Assembly (NCBI GenBank): GCA_045652445.1
Contig: JAZRUJ010000087.1
Coordinates: forward strand, 1 to 39,443
Reading direction: 5' to 3'
DNA length: 39,443 bases
From: RGIG995 sp045652445
Lineage (GTDB): Bacteria > Bacillota > Clostridia > Oscillospirales > UBA644
The position numbers were made by a program, and so were the translations under genes. Below are positions 32,701 through 39,443 of this stretch, in pieces. How positions within the stretch are numbered: the stretch's first letter is position 1; each line of letters opens with the position of its first letter. Under the pieces are notes generated by a model. The model saw only the letters and a list, made by a program, of their open reading frames with translations, made no database searches and was not told where the DNA came from.

Positions 32701-33852
32701 ATGATTTACGATTTGATTGCCCCCGCCGCCTTCGGTCTGGAAGCGGTTACTGCTCGGGAACTTCAGGTGTTGGGATTTGATAACGTTCGCGTGGAAGACG
32801 GACGGGTATTTTTTACCGGAGACGAGTCTGCTGTTGCCAAGGCGAATTTGTGGCTTCGTACCGCCGCCCGGGTTCAGATCTGTCTTGCCCGGTTTTCCGC
32901 CGTCACCTTTGAAGAACTGTTTCAAGGAGTGAAGGCGATTCCTTGGGGAGATTGGCTGCCGGAAGACGCCCGATTCCCTGTGGACGGACGGTCGGTGAAG
33001 TCTACGCTGTTCAGTATTTCCGACTGTCAGGCAATTTCTAAAAAAGCCATCGTGGAAAAGTTAAAAGAAAAATACCACCGGGATTATTTTGAAGAAACCG
33101 GGGCTTTGTACCGGATCGAAGTTGCCCTGCTGAAAGATACCGTTACCGTTACGTTGGATACTACCGGGGCGGGACTTCACAAGCGGGGATACCGCAAAAT
33201 GATGGGGGAAGCCCCCCTGAAAGAAACCATGGCTGCGGCGTTGATCGACCTTACCTTTTGGAAGCCCGGTCGGATCTTGGTGGATCCCATGTGCGGCACG
33301 GGGACCATTCCCATTGAAGCTGCCATGATTGCCGAAAATCGGGCTCCCGGATTGCTCCGCTCTTTTTCTGCGGAAGCTTGGGATGGGTTTTCTTCGGTCT
33401 TTGCCACCGCAAAGGAAGAGGCGAGAGATTTGATCCGTCCTTCCAAAGAGATTACCATTTTCGGCTCGGATATTGATGCAAAAGCCGCCGACGTATCCCA
33501 AACCTGTGCGAAACTTGCGGGTGTGGACGGTGCGATTCGCTTTCAGCGGGCGGATATGCGGAAATTTACGTCTCAAGAAAGGTACGGATTTATCCTGACC
33601 AATCCTCCTTACGGAGAACGGTTGGGACAGGAAGAAGAAGTTCAGTTGATCTATCGGGATATGGGCAAGGTTTTCCGTTCCTTGGATACCTGGTCCTACT
33701 ACGTTTTGACCGCCCATCCGGAATTTGAACGGCTGTTTGGTCGGAAGGCGGATAAACGCCGGAAACTGTTTAACGGCAGATTGCCCTGTCAGTATTATCA
33801 GTATCTGGGTCCTAAGCCGCCCCGTCCCCCCAAAGAAGAGAAAGAAAAATAA
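32701..33852 (+). CDS. THUMP-domain RNA (guanine-N2) methyltransferase, RlmL/YpsC type
   Basis: Class I SAM-dependent methyltransferase of 383 residues that modifies 23S rRNA guanosine in known relatives. The N-terminal THUMP/FLD part covers about 1-155. The Rossmann domain has motif I VDPMCGTGTIPIEAA and the N6/N2 methyltransferase motif IV TNPPYGERL. Lys-rich end PPRPPKEEKEK is dispensable-looking. GTGAGGACC lies just before the ATG. It is the first gene of the plus-strand block, and the lipoprotein array starts only 25 bp later without a visible promoter. Exact target nucleotide is not resolvable. Confidence 0.92.
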   Translation: MIYDLIAPAAFGLEAVTARELQVLGFDNVRVEDGRVFFTGDESAVAKANLWLRTAARVQICLARFSAVTFEELFQGVKAIPWGDWLPEDARFPVDGRSVKSTLFSISDCQAISKKAIVEKLKEKYHRDYFEETGALYRIEVALLKDTVTVTLDTTGAGLHKRGYRKMMGEAPLKETMAAALIDLTFWKPGRILVDPMCGTGTIPIEAAMIAENRAPGLLRSFSAEAWDGFSSVFATAKEEARDLIRPSKEITIFGSDIDAKAADVSQTCAKLAGVDGAIRFQRADMRKFTSQERYGFILTNPPYGERLGQEEEVQLIYRDMGKVFRSLDTWSYYVLTAHPEFERLFGRKADKRRKLFNGRLPCQYYQYLGPKPPRPPKEEKEK

Positions 33853-33877
33853 GATAGATTCAAAAGAGGAAGGTTTT

Positions 33878-35065
33878 ATGTTAAAACGAATTTTTGCTCT
33901 GATGTTCTGTGGTGTACTTTTCCTGTCCTTTGTTGCCTGTGCAGATTCTGCCGGCAACACCGATTCGGGAAGTCAACAGAACTCTGCCGAAACTTCGACG
34001 GATTCTCAATCCGTAGGCTCGGGAACGGATATCGTAACCGATTCGTCGGTATCTACGTCGGTAGAAGACACCGTGGATCTCTGGGTTTACGACGATGACA
34101 TCGACCACAAGTTCCTTGCCTGCGATACGTATAATGAAAGTATTGCAGTGTACGATATCGCCCGTTGCAACGAGGTCTTTGACAACCTCTCCAAAGAATT
34201 CACCGTGGTTTGGGAATGGGTTGCCGGGGAAGATACCACCTGCAAAGGAAATCCCGGCAGCGGGTTGGATGCGGCGAAGTTCCGCTATTCCGAACACTAT
34301 AAAAAAGACGTGGTTATCGCCTGTTCTTCCGAGGGCTGGGCGGGAATCATCGACTATGAAACCAAAACCACCTTGTGGGAAACCCAAATTGAGGGCAGTA
34401 ATCTCCATTCCGTGGAAATGATGCCCAACGGAGATATGATTTTGGTTGGATCCGGGGACGAAGGGAAATTGTATTACGTTCCTCTTTCCACCGGAGCTAC
34501 GGAATACACTCGCACCCTGTTCTCCCCTCATGGACACGGGGCATGTTACGATCCCTCTACCCAATGGGTCTGGGTTTTGGACTACGATGAAATTTACGCC
34601 TGCCAGATTGCCGACTACGGCACGAAAGATGCAAACTTCGTTCGGGTGGAAGGGCAAAGTTACAATTTCCTTAAAACCGAACAAGACAAGGGAGGTCACG
34701 TGTTGGCTCCCGTTTACGGTCAGCCCGGGAAATATTGGGTCACCGGTAAAAAAATGTGGATCTTTGACAGTAAAACCCTGACGTTGGATCAATCCTACGA
34801 AGATGCCGACGTTTACGCCGACTCGGAAGAAGTGGTCAATCTGAAAGGGATCGCCTCTTTTGAAGACGGCACCATGGTTCAGACCATCGCCCAATGGGGC
34901 GGGCAGACCCTGACGAGTGTTACTTGCGGTGGGTTCCGCGTTCTTGTCCGAGAAGAATCGGATAATGCCCAAGCTCCCGTAGACGTGAACGTATACCGCA
35001 TTTATTACCGTCCCAACCAACGAGAATTTTATAAGGTCACCACCTTTACCAAGAATTATCAGTAA
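33878..35065 (+). CDS. Lipoprotein 1 of tandem array, predicted beta-propeller (DUF6528-like)
   Basis: Exported lipoprotein of 395 residues, function unknown. AGAGGAAGG precedes the ATG at 33878, and the signal peptide ends in a lipobox with C21 (SFVAC). Residues of about 22-70 are a Ser/Thr/Asp-rich linker. The body shows repeated strands ending in conserved positions: DHKF, KDVVIACSSEGWAGIIDY, LHSVEMMPNGD, HGHGACYDPSTQWVWVL, GGHVLAPVYGQPGKYWV, IWIFDS-like (here MWIFDS), and TTFTKNYQ at the end. These blocks resemble DUF6528 as I remember it; this was not verified. It is the most divergent of the four copies. It starts 25 bp after the methyltransferase. Confidence 0.85.
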   Translation: MLKRIFALMFCGVLFLSFVACADSAGNTDSGSQQNSAETSTDSQSVGSGTDIVTDSSVSTSVEDTVDLWVYDDDIDHKFLACDTYNESIAVYDIARCNEVFDNLSKEFTVVWEWVAGEDTTCKGNPGSGLDAAKFRYSEHYKKDVVIACSSEGWAGIIDYETKTTLWETQIEGSNLHSVEMMPNGDMILVGSGDEGKLYYVPLSTGATEYTRTLFSPHGHGACYDPSTQWVWVLDYDEIYACQIADYGTKDANFVRVEGQSYNFLKTEQDKGGHVLAPVYGQPGKYWVTGKKMWIFDSKTLTLDQSYEDADVYADSEEVVNLKGIASFEDGTMVQTIAQWGGQTLTSVTCGGFRVLVREESDNAQAPVDVNVYRIYYRPNQREFYKVTTFTKNYQ

Positions 35066-35152
35066 GGTGTTTGCTTTCCTACAGAGAAACGGCAGTTTTT
35101 TTCTTATCTGCATTTTTCCGGAATTGTCAATCCCCCATATTTAGGAGGTAGT

Positions 35153-36637
35153 ATGAAACAGAAACTTTTTGCCTTATTCCTTGCCGTAATCATGATGTTT
35201 TCTTTGGTCGCGTGTACGGATTCCGTTGTGGATTCCAACACCGGAACCGATACCGGTTCTCAATCGGTTTTGGGGACCACCGGCGGAGATGAATCCGATG
35301 CGTCTTTGTCTCAATCCGCGGGTTTGACCGATTCCGTTACGGAAGAATTGTCCAATGAAACCGACGGAGAATCCGGAGATAACACTTCTTCCGAGGAAGA
35401 TCCCGATGAAGGATATGGATTTGAAGATTATGTCAATCCGGATTTTTCTTCCGATAAGAATTCCAATACCTCTTCGAAGCACACCTCCTCCAAGAATACT
35501 TCTTCCACGACGGACAGAACCTCTTCCAAGACGTCTTCTACTTCGAAGAAAAACACGTCCTCTTCCACGAAGACGACGTCCTCTTCCACAAAGACAACGT
35601 CCTCTTCCACCAAGACGTCTACTTCTACGTCGACAACCACGTCTTCTTCGAGTTCTTCGGGGTCCACGTCCAGTCCCAACGTTCCCGTATATGATCCCAG
35701 CATTGAACATAAGGTCATTTTGACCGATGATACCAGTTCTTACGGCATCATCGTTTTGGACCTGAATTTGGTGAACGAACAGTGGACGAAGCTGGATTGG
35801 AAAAAATCCGGCAATCCCCAGCCCTATTGGAAATATTCCGGCGGCCGGGCATACTGCGGTGTGAAATACCGGGAAACCTCTTCCGGGGAAAAATTCGTCA
35901 TCGCCACGGAATCCAGCGGCTACGTTGATATCATCAATTTCACCACGGGAAGAAAAGTCAAAACCCTCAGTGATGACTGGTGGTATACGGATAATACGGA
36001 CGACGATTCCCTTTACAATGCCCACGAGGCGGAAATGCTGCCCAACGGGGATATTATCGTTGCCTGCTCCGGTTATGCGGAAAGCGGCTGGAATTATGAA
36101 AACGGCGGACTTCGGTACTATAAACGTTCCGGAAACAACTGGACCTTGCAGAGTTACCTGACCCTCCCCTTTGCCCACGCGGCAGTATGGGACCCCTCGG
36201 AAAACTGTCTGTGGACCGTTGCCTTTGACGGCGTGGTTGCGGTGGACGTAAACACCAGTACCGGCACCATGAGCAAAAACACGTCCAAGAGTTATTCGAG
36301 AAGCGGCTTTTCCGGACACGACATGGTCCCCGCTTACGGAATGGACGGTTGTTTCTGGGTTTCCGATAACAGCAGTGTTTATCTGTTTGATTCGGCAAAG
36401 AAAACTCTGACCAGATCTTCGTATTATTCCGTCAGCCAAGTCAAGGGAATCGCCTACTTTGCAGACGGTACCATGATTACGACTCCCGCTTACCAATCCC
36501 AAAATCCTCAATGGTATGCAACGTCCCTTTACGTTTATATCACCAAGGCTTCCAACGACTACGTACCGGTTCTTCAAAAGGTTCCCACCACCGCCGGTAT
36601 TTATAAAGTTCATACCTTTACGAAGAATTACGAGTAA
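35153..36637 (+). CDS. Lipoprotein 2 of tandem array, long Ser/Thr stalk
   Basis: Paralogue of 494 residues. MKQKLFALFLAVIMMFSLVAC gives a standard lipobox (C21). Residues 22-98 are acidic Ser/Thr-rich, and 99-175 are a Ser/Thr/Lys stalk that includes three 7-residue units TSSSTKT. The domain begins at NVPVYDPSIEHKVILTD. Conserved blocks are NAHEAEMLPNGDIIVACSGY, FAHAAVWDPSENCLWTVAFDG, GHDMVPAYGMDGCFWVSDN, VKGIAYFADGTM, and HTFTKNYE at the end. AGGAGG lies before the ATG. It is 87 bp downstream of lipoprotein 1 and is followed by a terminator. Confidence 0.88.
   Translation: MKQKLFALFLAVIMMFSLVACTDSVVDSNTGTDTGSQSVLGTTGGDESDASLSQSAGLTDSVTEELSNETDGESGDNTSSEEDPDEGYGFEDYVNPDFSSDKNSNTSSKHTSSKNTSSTTDRTSSKTSSTSKKNTSSSTKTTSSSTKTTSSSTKTSTSTSTTTSSSSSSGSTSSPNVPVYDPSIEHKVILTDDTSSYGIIVLDLNLVNEQWTKLDWKKSGNPQPYWKYSGGRAYCGVKYRETSSGEKFVIATESSGYVDIINFTTGRKVKTLSDDWWYTDNTDDDSLYNAHEAEMLPNGDIIVACSGYAESGWNYENGGLRYYKRSGNNWTLQSYLTLPFAHAAVWDPSENCLWTVAFDGVVAVDVNTSTGTMSKNTSKSYSRSGFSGHDMVPAYGMDGCFWVSDNSSVYLFDSAKKTLTRSSYYSVSQVKGIAYFADGTMITTPAYQSQNPQWYATSLYVYITKASNDYVPVLQKVPTTAGIYKVHTFTKNYE
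35555..35617 (+). repeat. Three 21-bp tandem repeats in the lipoprotein 2 stalk
   Basis: Three near-identical 21-bp units begin ACGTCCTCTTCCAC and encode TSSSTKT. Differences are silent, single bases. The unit is a multiple of three, so copy-number change would alter stalk length without a frameshift. Confidence 0.85.
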
Positions 36638-36663
36638 TTTCCCCTAAAATTTACGGCTTTTTT

Positions 36664-36699
36664 CGAGGAACAAGCCCTGTGTCTTGTTCCTCGGTTTTT
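36664..36699 (+). terminator. Intrinsic terminator between lipoproteins 2 and 3
   Basis: A perfect 11-bp stem (36664-36674 with 36683-36693) has an 8-base loop, followed by GTTTTT. It is 26 bp after the stop codon and only 20 bp before the next ATG, leaving no room for a new promoter. Confidence 0.88.
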
Positions 36700-36718
36700 A
36701 AAGCGGATAGGAGAACCT

Positions 36719-37975
36719 ATGAAAAAAAGATTGTTTGCCCTGTTTCTTGCTGCCTTGATGGGAGTTTCTTTGGCGGCGTGTTCTTTTCAGGATATGGACG
36801 GACAAAATTCTTCTGATGGAGAAAACACGGAAGTTTCCCATTCTGTAAGTTCGGAAATAACTACAGATTTTTCCACAAAGACCACGTCCACAAAAACCAC
36901 CGCAACTTCTACAAAGACGTCTACTTCTACAAAGACATCTACTTCTACAAACACGTCCACTTCTACAAAGACGTCTACTTCCACGACGACCTCGTCGACC
37001 ACAACGACGTCTTCGGTTCCTACTCCGCCTCCGGACACCAATGTTCCGTTGTATGATTCCAGTGTGGAACACAAGGTGATTTTAACCGACACCACCAAAG
37101 GAACTCTTGTGGTGTTGGACCTGGACAAGTGTAACGAGACTTGGGAGAAATTGGACTGGAAAAAGAGCGGAAACGGAGCTATCAAAGAAAAGGAATTTTC
37201 CGTTTTTTGGAGAGATTCCGGCCTTTGCGGTGTGAAGTATCGGTATTCTCCCTACTATGGGTGTGATGTGGTCGTCGCCACGTCGTCCTCCGGCATGGTC
37301 TATATTTTTGATTACGAGAGCGGAGAAATGCTTTTTTCCATGTACGACAGTATCGCGAATAACGTTGATATCTCTCTTTATAATGCACATTCTGCGGAAA
37401 TTTTGCCCAATGGAGATTTGGTGGTCGCTACGTCCGGATATGCGGAAGGCGGAGCACAATACGAAAACGGCGGACTTCACTACTATCCCGCCGGGAGTAC
37501 CGAACGGGTGGCATTTTTGTCCCTGCCCTTTGCCCACGCGGTTTTGTGGGACGATGAAAATCAATGGCTTTGGGCCGTCGGTTTTGAAGGGGTCGTCGGC
37601 GTTGACGTGATTAGCTCGGGAGCACGGGCAAGTTTGGAAAAGATTGAGGAAGTCGGGTGCAAAAAGTCCAAATTTACCGGACACGATATGGTCCCCGCTT
37701 TCGGTATGGACGGAAAATATTGGGTTTCCGACAACAACCAGGTTTACTTATTCGATTCCGTTTCGGGGACACTGACCCGTTCTAAGGAATATTTTGGGAG
37801 TGCCGTCAAGGGAATGGCATATTTTGAAGATGGAACCATGGTTCAGTCCACCTGGTCCAAATATCTTTCGGTATATACCACAACTCCGGAAAGCAATTAT
37901 AAACCGAAAAAGACCCGGGTTTCTATCACAAACCAAGTCTATAAGGTTCATACGTTTACCAAAGATTACAGCTGA
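36719..37975 (+). CDS. Lipoprotein 3 of tandem array
   Basis: Paralogue of 418 residues. The signal peptide MKKRLFALFLAALMGVSLAAC ends in a lipobox (C21). Residues 52-104 form a Thr/Ser/Lys stalk built on STSTKT units, then PTPPPDTNVPLYDSS leads into the domain. Conserved blocks are EHKVILTDTTKG, GVKYRYSPYYGCDVVVATSS, NAHSAEILPNGDLVVATSGYA, FAHAVLWDDENQWLWAVGFEG, GHDMVPAFGMDGKYWVSDN, VKGMAYFEDGTM and HTFTKDYS at the end. GGAG lies before the ATG. It and lipoprotein 4 are the closest pair by eye. Confidence 0.88.
   Translation: MKKRLFALFLAALMGVSLAACSFQDMDGQNSSDGENTEVSHSVSSEITTDFSTKTTSTKTTATSTKTSTSTKTSTSTNTSTSTKTSTSTTTSSTTTTSSVPTPPPDTNVPLYDSSVEHKVILTDTTKGTLVVLDLDKCNETWEKLDWKKSGNGAIKEKEFSVFWRDSGLCGVKYRYSPYYGCDVVVATSSSGMVYIFDYESGEMLFSMYDSIANNVDISLYNAHSAEILPNGDLVVATSGYAEGGAQYENGGLHYYPAGSTERVAFLSLPFAHAVLWDDENQWLWAVGFEGVVGVDVISSGARASLEKIEEVGCKKSKFTGHDMVPAFGMDGKYWVSDNNQVYLFDSVSGTLTRSKEYFGSAVKGMAYFEDGTMVQSTWSKYLSVYTTTPESNYKPKKTRVSITNQVYKVHTFTKDYS
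36905..36976 (+). repeat. Four 18-bp tandem repeats in the lipoprotein 3 stalk
   Basis: Four near-identical 18-bp units beginning ACTTCTACAAA encode STSTKT-type units, with a fifth degenerate copy to 36994. The unit is in frame. Confidence 0.85.
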
Positions 37976-38040
37976 CCCGGGGTGGGGCTGTGTAAAATAT
38001 TGCAACCGCCCGAAATTTTTTAAGATTGTAGGGAGTTATT

Positions 38041-39285
38041 ATGAAAAAGAGATTGATTGCCCTATTTCTTGGGGCAATAATGGGGCTGTCCTTGGTGGCT
38101 TGTGCTACCCCTGATGCTGGGAATCCCACCGATACCGGGACCCAATCGGTTGCGGGAACTTCCGACGGATCGCAAACCGACAAAAACACCAATGGCTCCA
38201 TCGGTACGGCGTCGGAGACGGACAAAACAACGTCGGGAAGCTCGCAAGATACTTCCGGTTCTAACGCAACCTCTTCCACCTCGTCCGATTCGGGATCTGT
38301 GACGGAATCCTCGTCCCAAACGGCAACGGATAATCCCGGGGAAGAAGAGAATGTCCCCACCTACGACGCTTCTTTGGATCATCAAGTGATTCTTACCGAT
38401 CATACCGCAGGTTCCATCGTAGTTTTGGATTTGGATAACACCGCAAATTTGGGGGCGTTGGATTGGAAGGCTGACCCCACGCTTGTGGTAACGGAAATCA
38501 ATGTGGGAGATTACAGTTTGAGTGGCGTAAAATACCGCTATTCTTCCTATTATCAAAAAGACGTAATCATTGCAACTTCCTCTGGTGGAGCGTTGTATAT
38601 CTATGAATATAACCCTCAAACCGCTTTCCCGGAACAACTGCTTTATTCCTATGATTATGCACCTTATGAGGACGAAATTTCCCTGTATAACGCTCATTGT
38701 GCGGAAATTCTTCCCAACGGCGACGTGGTTGTTGCTACCTCCGGTTATCAGAAAGATGGGGACGGATCCAATTATCGTAACGGTGGAATTCATTATTACC
38801 CCGCCGGCAGCAAGGACCGTTCGGACTTTTTGTCTCTGCCCTTTGCTCACGCCGTTTTATGGGATGATAAAAACGAATGTTTGTGGGCGATTGGGTTCGA
38901 AGGGGTGGTTGCCATTAAAGTAACCGGCTCGGGAAAAGATGCAACCATGGAAAAAATAGAAGGAATGGGTTGCAAAAAGCGGGACTTTACCGGTCACGAT
39001 ATGGTTCCTGCCTTTGGCATGGACGGGAAATATTGGGTCTCCGACAATTCCAAAGTATATTTGTTTGATTCCTCAACGGGGAAATTGACGGTGTCCAAAG
39101 AATACAATTATAAATCCATCAAAGGAATCGCTTATTTTGAAGATGGCACCATGGCATTGACCGATTGGAGCCAGTATCTTGTGGTTCATACCACGACTCC
39201 GGAAACTTACCGCGTTGTAAAGCGTGTATCTCAATTGAGCGATAAAACATATAAAGTCCATACCTTTACTAAAAATTACACGTAA
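38041..39285 (+). CDS. Lipoprotein 4 of tandem array
   Basis: Paralogue of 414 residues. The signal peptide MKKRLIALFLGAIMGLSLVAC ends in a lipobox (C21). The linker (22-103) is Ser/Thr/Asp/Gln-rich without clear DNA repeats. The domain begins NVPTYDASLDHQVILTD and carries GVKYRYSSYYQKDVIIATSS, NAHCAEILPNGDVVVATSGY, FAHAVLWDDKNECLWAIGFEG, GHDMVPAFGMDGKYWVSDN, IKGIAYFEDGTM and HTFTKNYT at the end. AGGGAG lies before the ATG. It lies 65 bp after lipoprotein 3; no terminator is obvious between this gene and the tRNA promoter. Confidence 0.88.
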   Translation: MKKRLIALFLGAIMGLSLVACATPDAGNPTDTGTQSVAGTSDGSQTDKNTNGSIGTASETDKTTSGSSQDTSGSNATSSTSSDSGSVTESSSQTATDNPGEEENVPTYDASLDHQVILTDHTAGSIVVLDLDNTANLGALDWKADPTLVVTEINVGDYSLSGVKYRYSSYYQKDVIIATSSGGALYIYEYNPQTAFPEQLLYSYDYAPYEDEISLYNAHCAEILPNGDVVVATSGYQKDGDGSNYRNGGIHYYPAGSKDRSDFLSLPFAHAVLWDDKNECLWAIGFEGVVAIKVTGSGKDATMEKIEGMGCKKRDFTGHDMVPAFGMDGKYWVSDNSKVYLFDSSTGKLTVSKEYNYKSIKGIAYFEDGTMALTDWSQYLVVHTTTPETYRVVKRVSQLSDKTYKVHTFTKNYT

Positions 39286-39342
39286 CATCTGGGATAAAGC
39301 CTCTGCAAATGTGAAAAAAAATCAAAATAATGCGAAAGACTA

Positions 39343-39371
39343 TTGCTTTTTTCCGTTGGATAGTGTATAAT
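39343..39371 (+). promoter_or_regulatory. Promoter of the tRNA gene
   Basis: TTGCTT (39343-39348), 17-bp spacer, TATAAT (39366-39371). The predicted start is about 30 bp before the tRNA 5' end. Confidence 0.75.
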
Positions 39372-39406
39372 ATTCCACGGTGACTTTCCCAAGTTGCCGT
39401 GAACAT

Positions 39407-39443
39407 GGAGAGATGGCTGAGCTGGTCTAAGGCGCACGACTGG
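39407..39443 (+). tRNA. tRNA-Ser (GGA anticodon likely), 5' part only
   Basis: The last 37 bases begin GGAGAGATGGCTGAGC, the acceptor and D-arm sequence typical of bacterial tRNA-Ser, then GGTCTAAGGC and the anticodon stem CACGAC followed by TGG. The two visible anticodon bases are GG. With a serine-type D arm the anticodon would be GGA. The window ends inside the anticodon loop. Confidence 0.85.

Noticed and set aside
35174..36613. Minus-strand frame of 479 codons with Arg/Gly-rich repeats opposite lipoprotein 2
   Set aside because: The repeats are the reverse reading of the Ser/Thr stalk. There is no ribosome site or family match.
35555..36976. CRISPR-like array in the repetitive Ser/Thr stalk DNA
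   Set aside because: Units are contiguous 18- or 21-bp codon repeats in frame, without spacers and without cas genes nearby.

Overview
The window reads as a low-GC Gram-positive chromosome of the class Clostridia, probably a gut-type Oscillospirales-like anaerobe or a metagenome-assembled relative. The support is: a CIRCE operator before groESL, the yybS-gdpP-rplI-dnaB order known from Firmicutes, a GlgC/GlgD pair, GdpP (c-di-AMP turnover), a Na+-pumping decarboxylase beta subunit, AGGAGG-type ribosome sites, and many consensus sigma-A promoters and intrinsic terminators. No transposase, integrase, phage gene or CRISPR array is visible.

Layout. 1-1005: 5'-truncated M20 amidohydrolase running off a poly-G window edge. 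1236-3563: two-gene unit of secreted proteins that share a C-terminal domain. 3631-4878 (minus): membrane-anchored HtrA protease with its own promoter. 5057-16216 (minus): a ten-gene housekeeping operon from one TTGACA-17-TATAAT promoter, in transcription order yybS-like, gdpP, rplI, dnaB, tilS, hpt, ftsH, a short QueG-like Fe-S protein, a VanY-type carboxypeptidase and a GNAT acetyltransferase, closed by a terminator that overlaps the last stop codon. 16435-18505: CIRCE-controlled groES-groEL. 18551-20124: a promoter, a structured leader RNA with an intrinsic terminator, then a CNNM/CorC-type transporter. 20126-22030 (minus): CinA/PncC domain protein, then an OadB-like subunit with a 43-residue one-helix partner. 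22068-32452 (minus): glycogen cluster glgB-glgC-glgD-glgA-glgP-GH13. 32629-39285 (plus): an RNA methyltransferase followed by four tandem paralogous lipoproteins. 39407-end: 5' part of a tRNA-Ser.

How the genes work together. The glycogen cluster covers ADP-glucose supply (GlgC/GlgD), chain elongation (GlgA), branching (GlgB), phosphorolysis (GlgP) and alpha-glucan hydrolysis (GH13), mostly with overlapping or closely spaced genes. The housekeeping operon joins replication, translation, c-di-AMP homeostasis, purine salvage and membrane proteolysis.

Most unusual content. The least conventional parts are: the four-lipoprotein array (predicted beta-propeller domains on Ser/Thr-rich stalks encoded partly by short tandem repeats, with four conserved histidine positions); the leader RNA at about 18586-18751, which I cannot assign to a known class and which contains a possible anti-terminator pairing; and the secreted pair at 1388-3493. 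Family assignments are from motif recognition only; no database search was possible.
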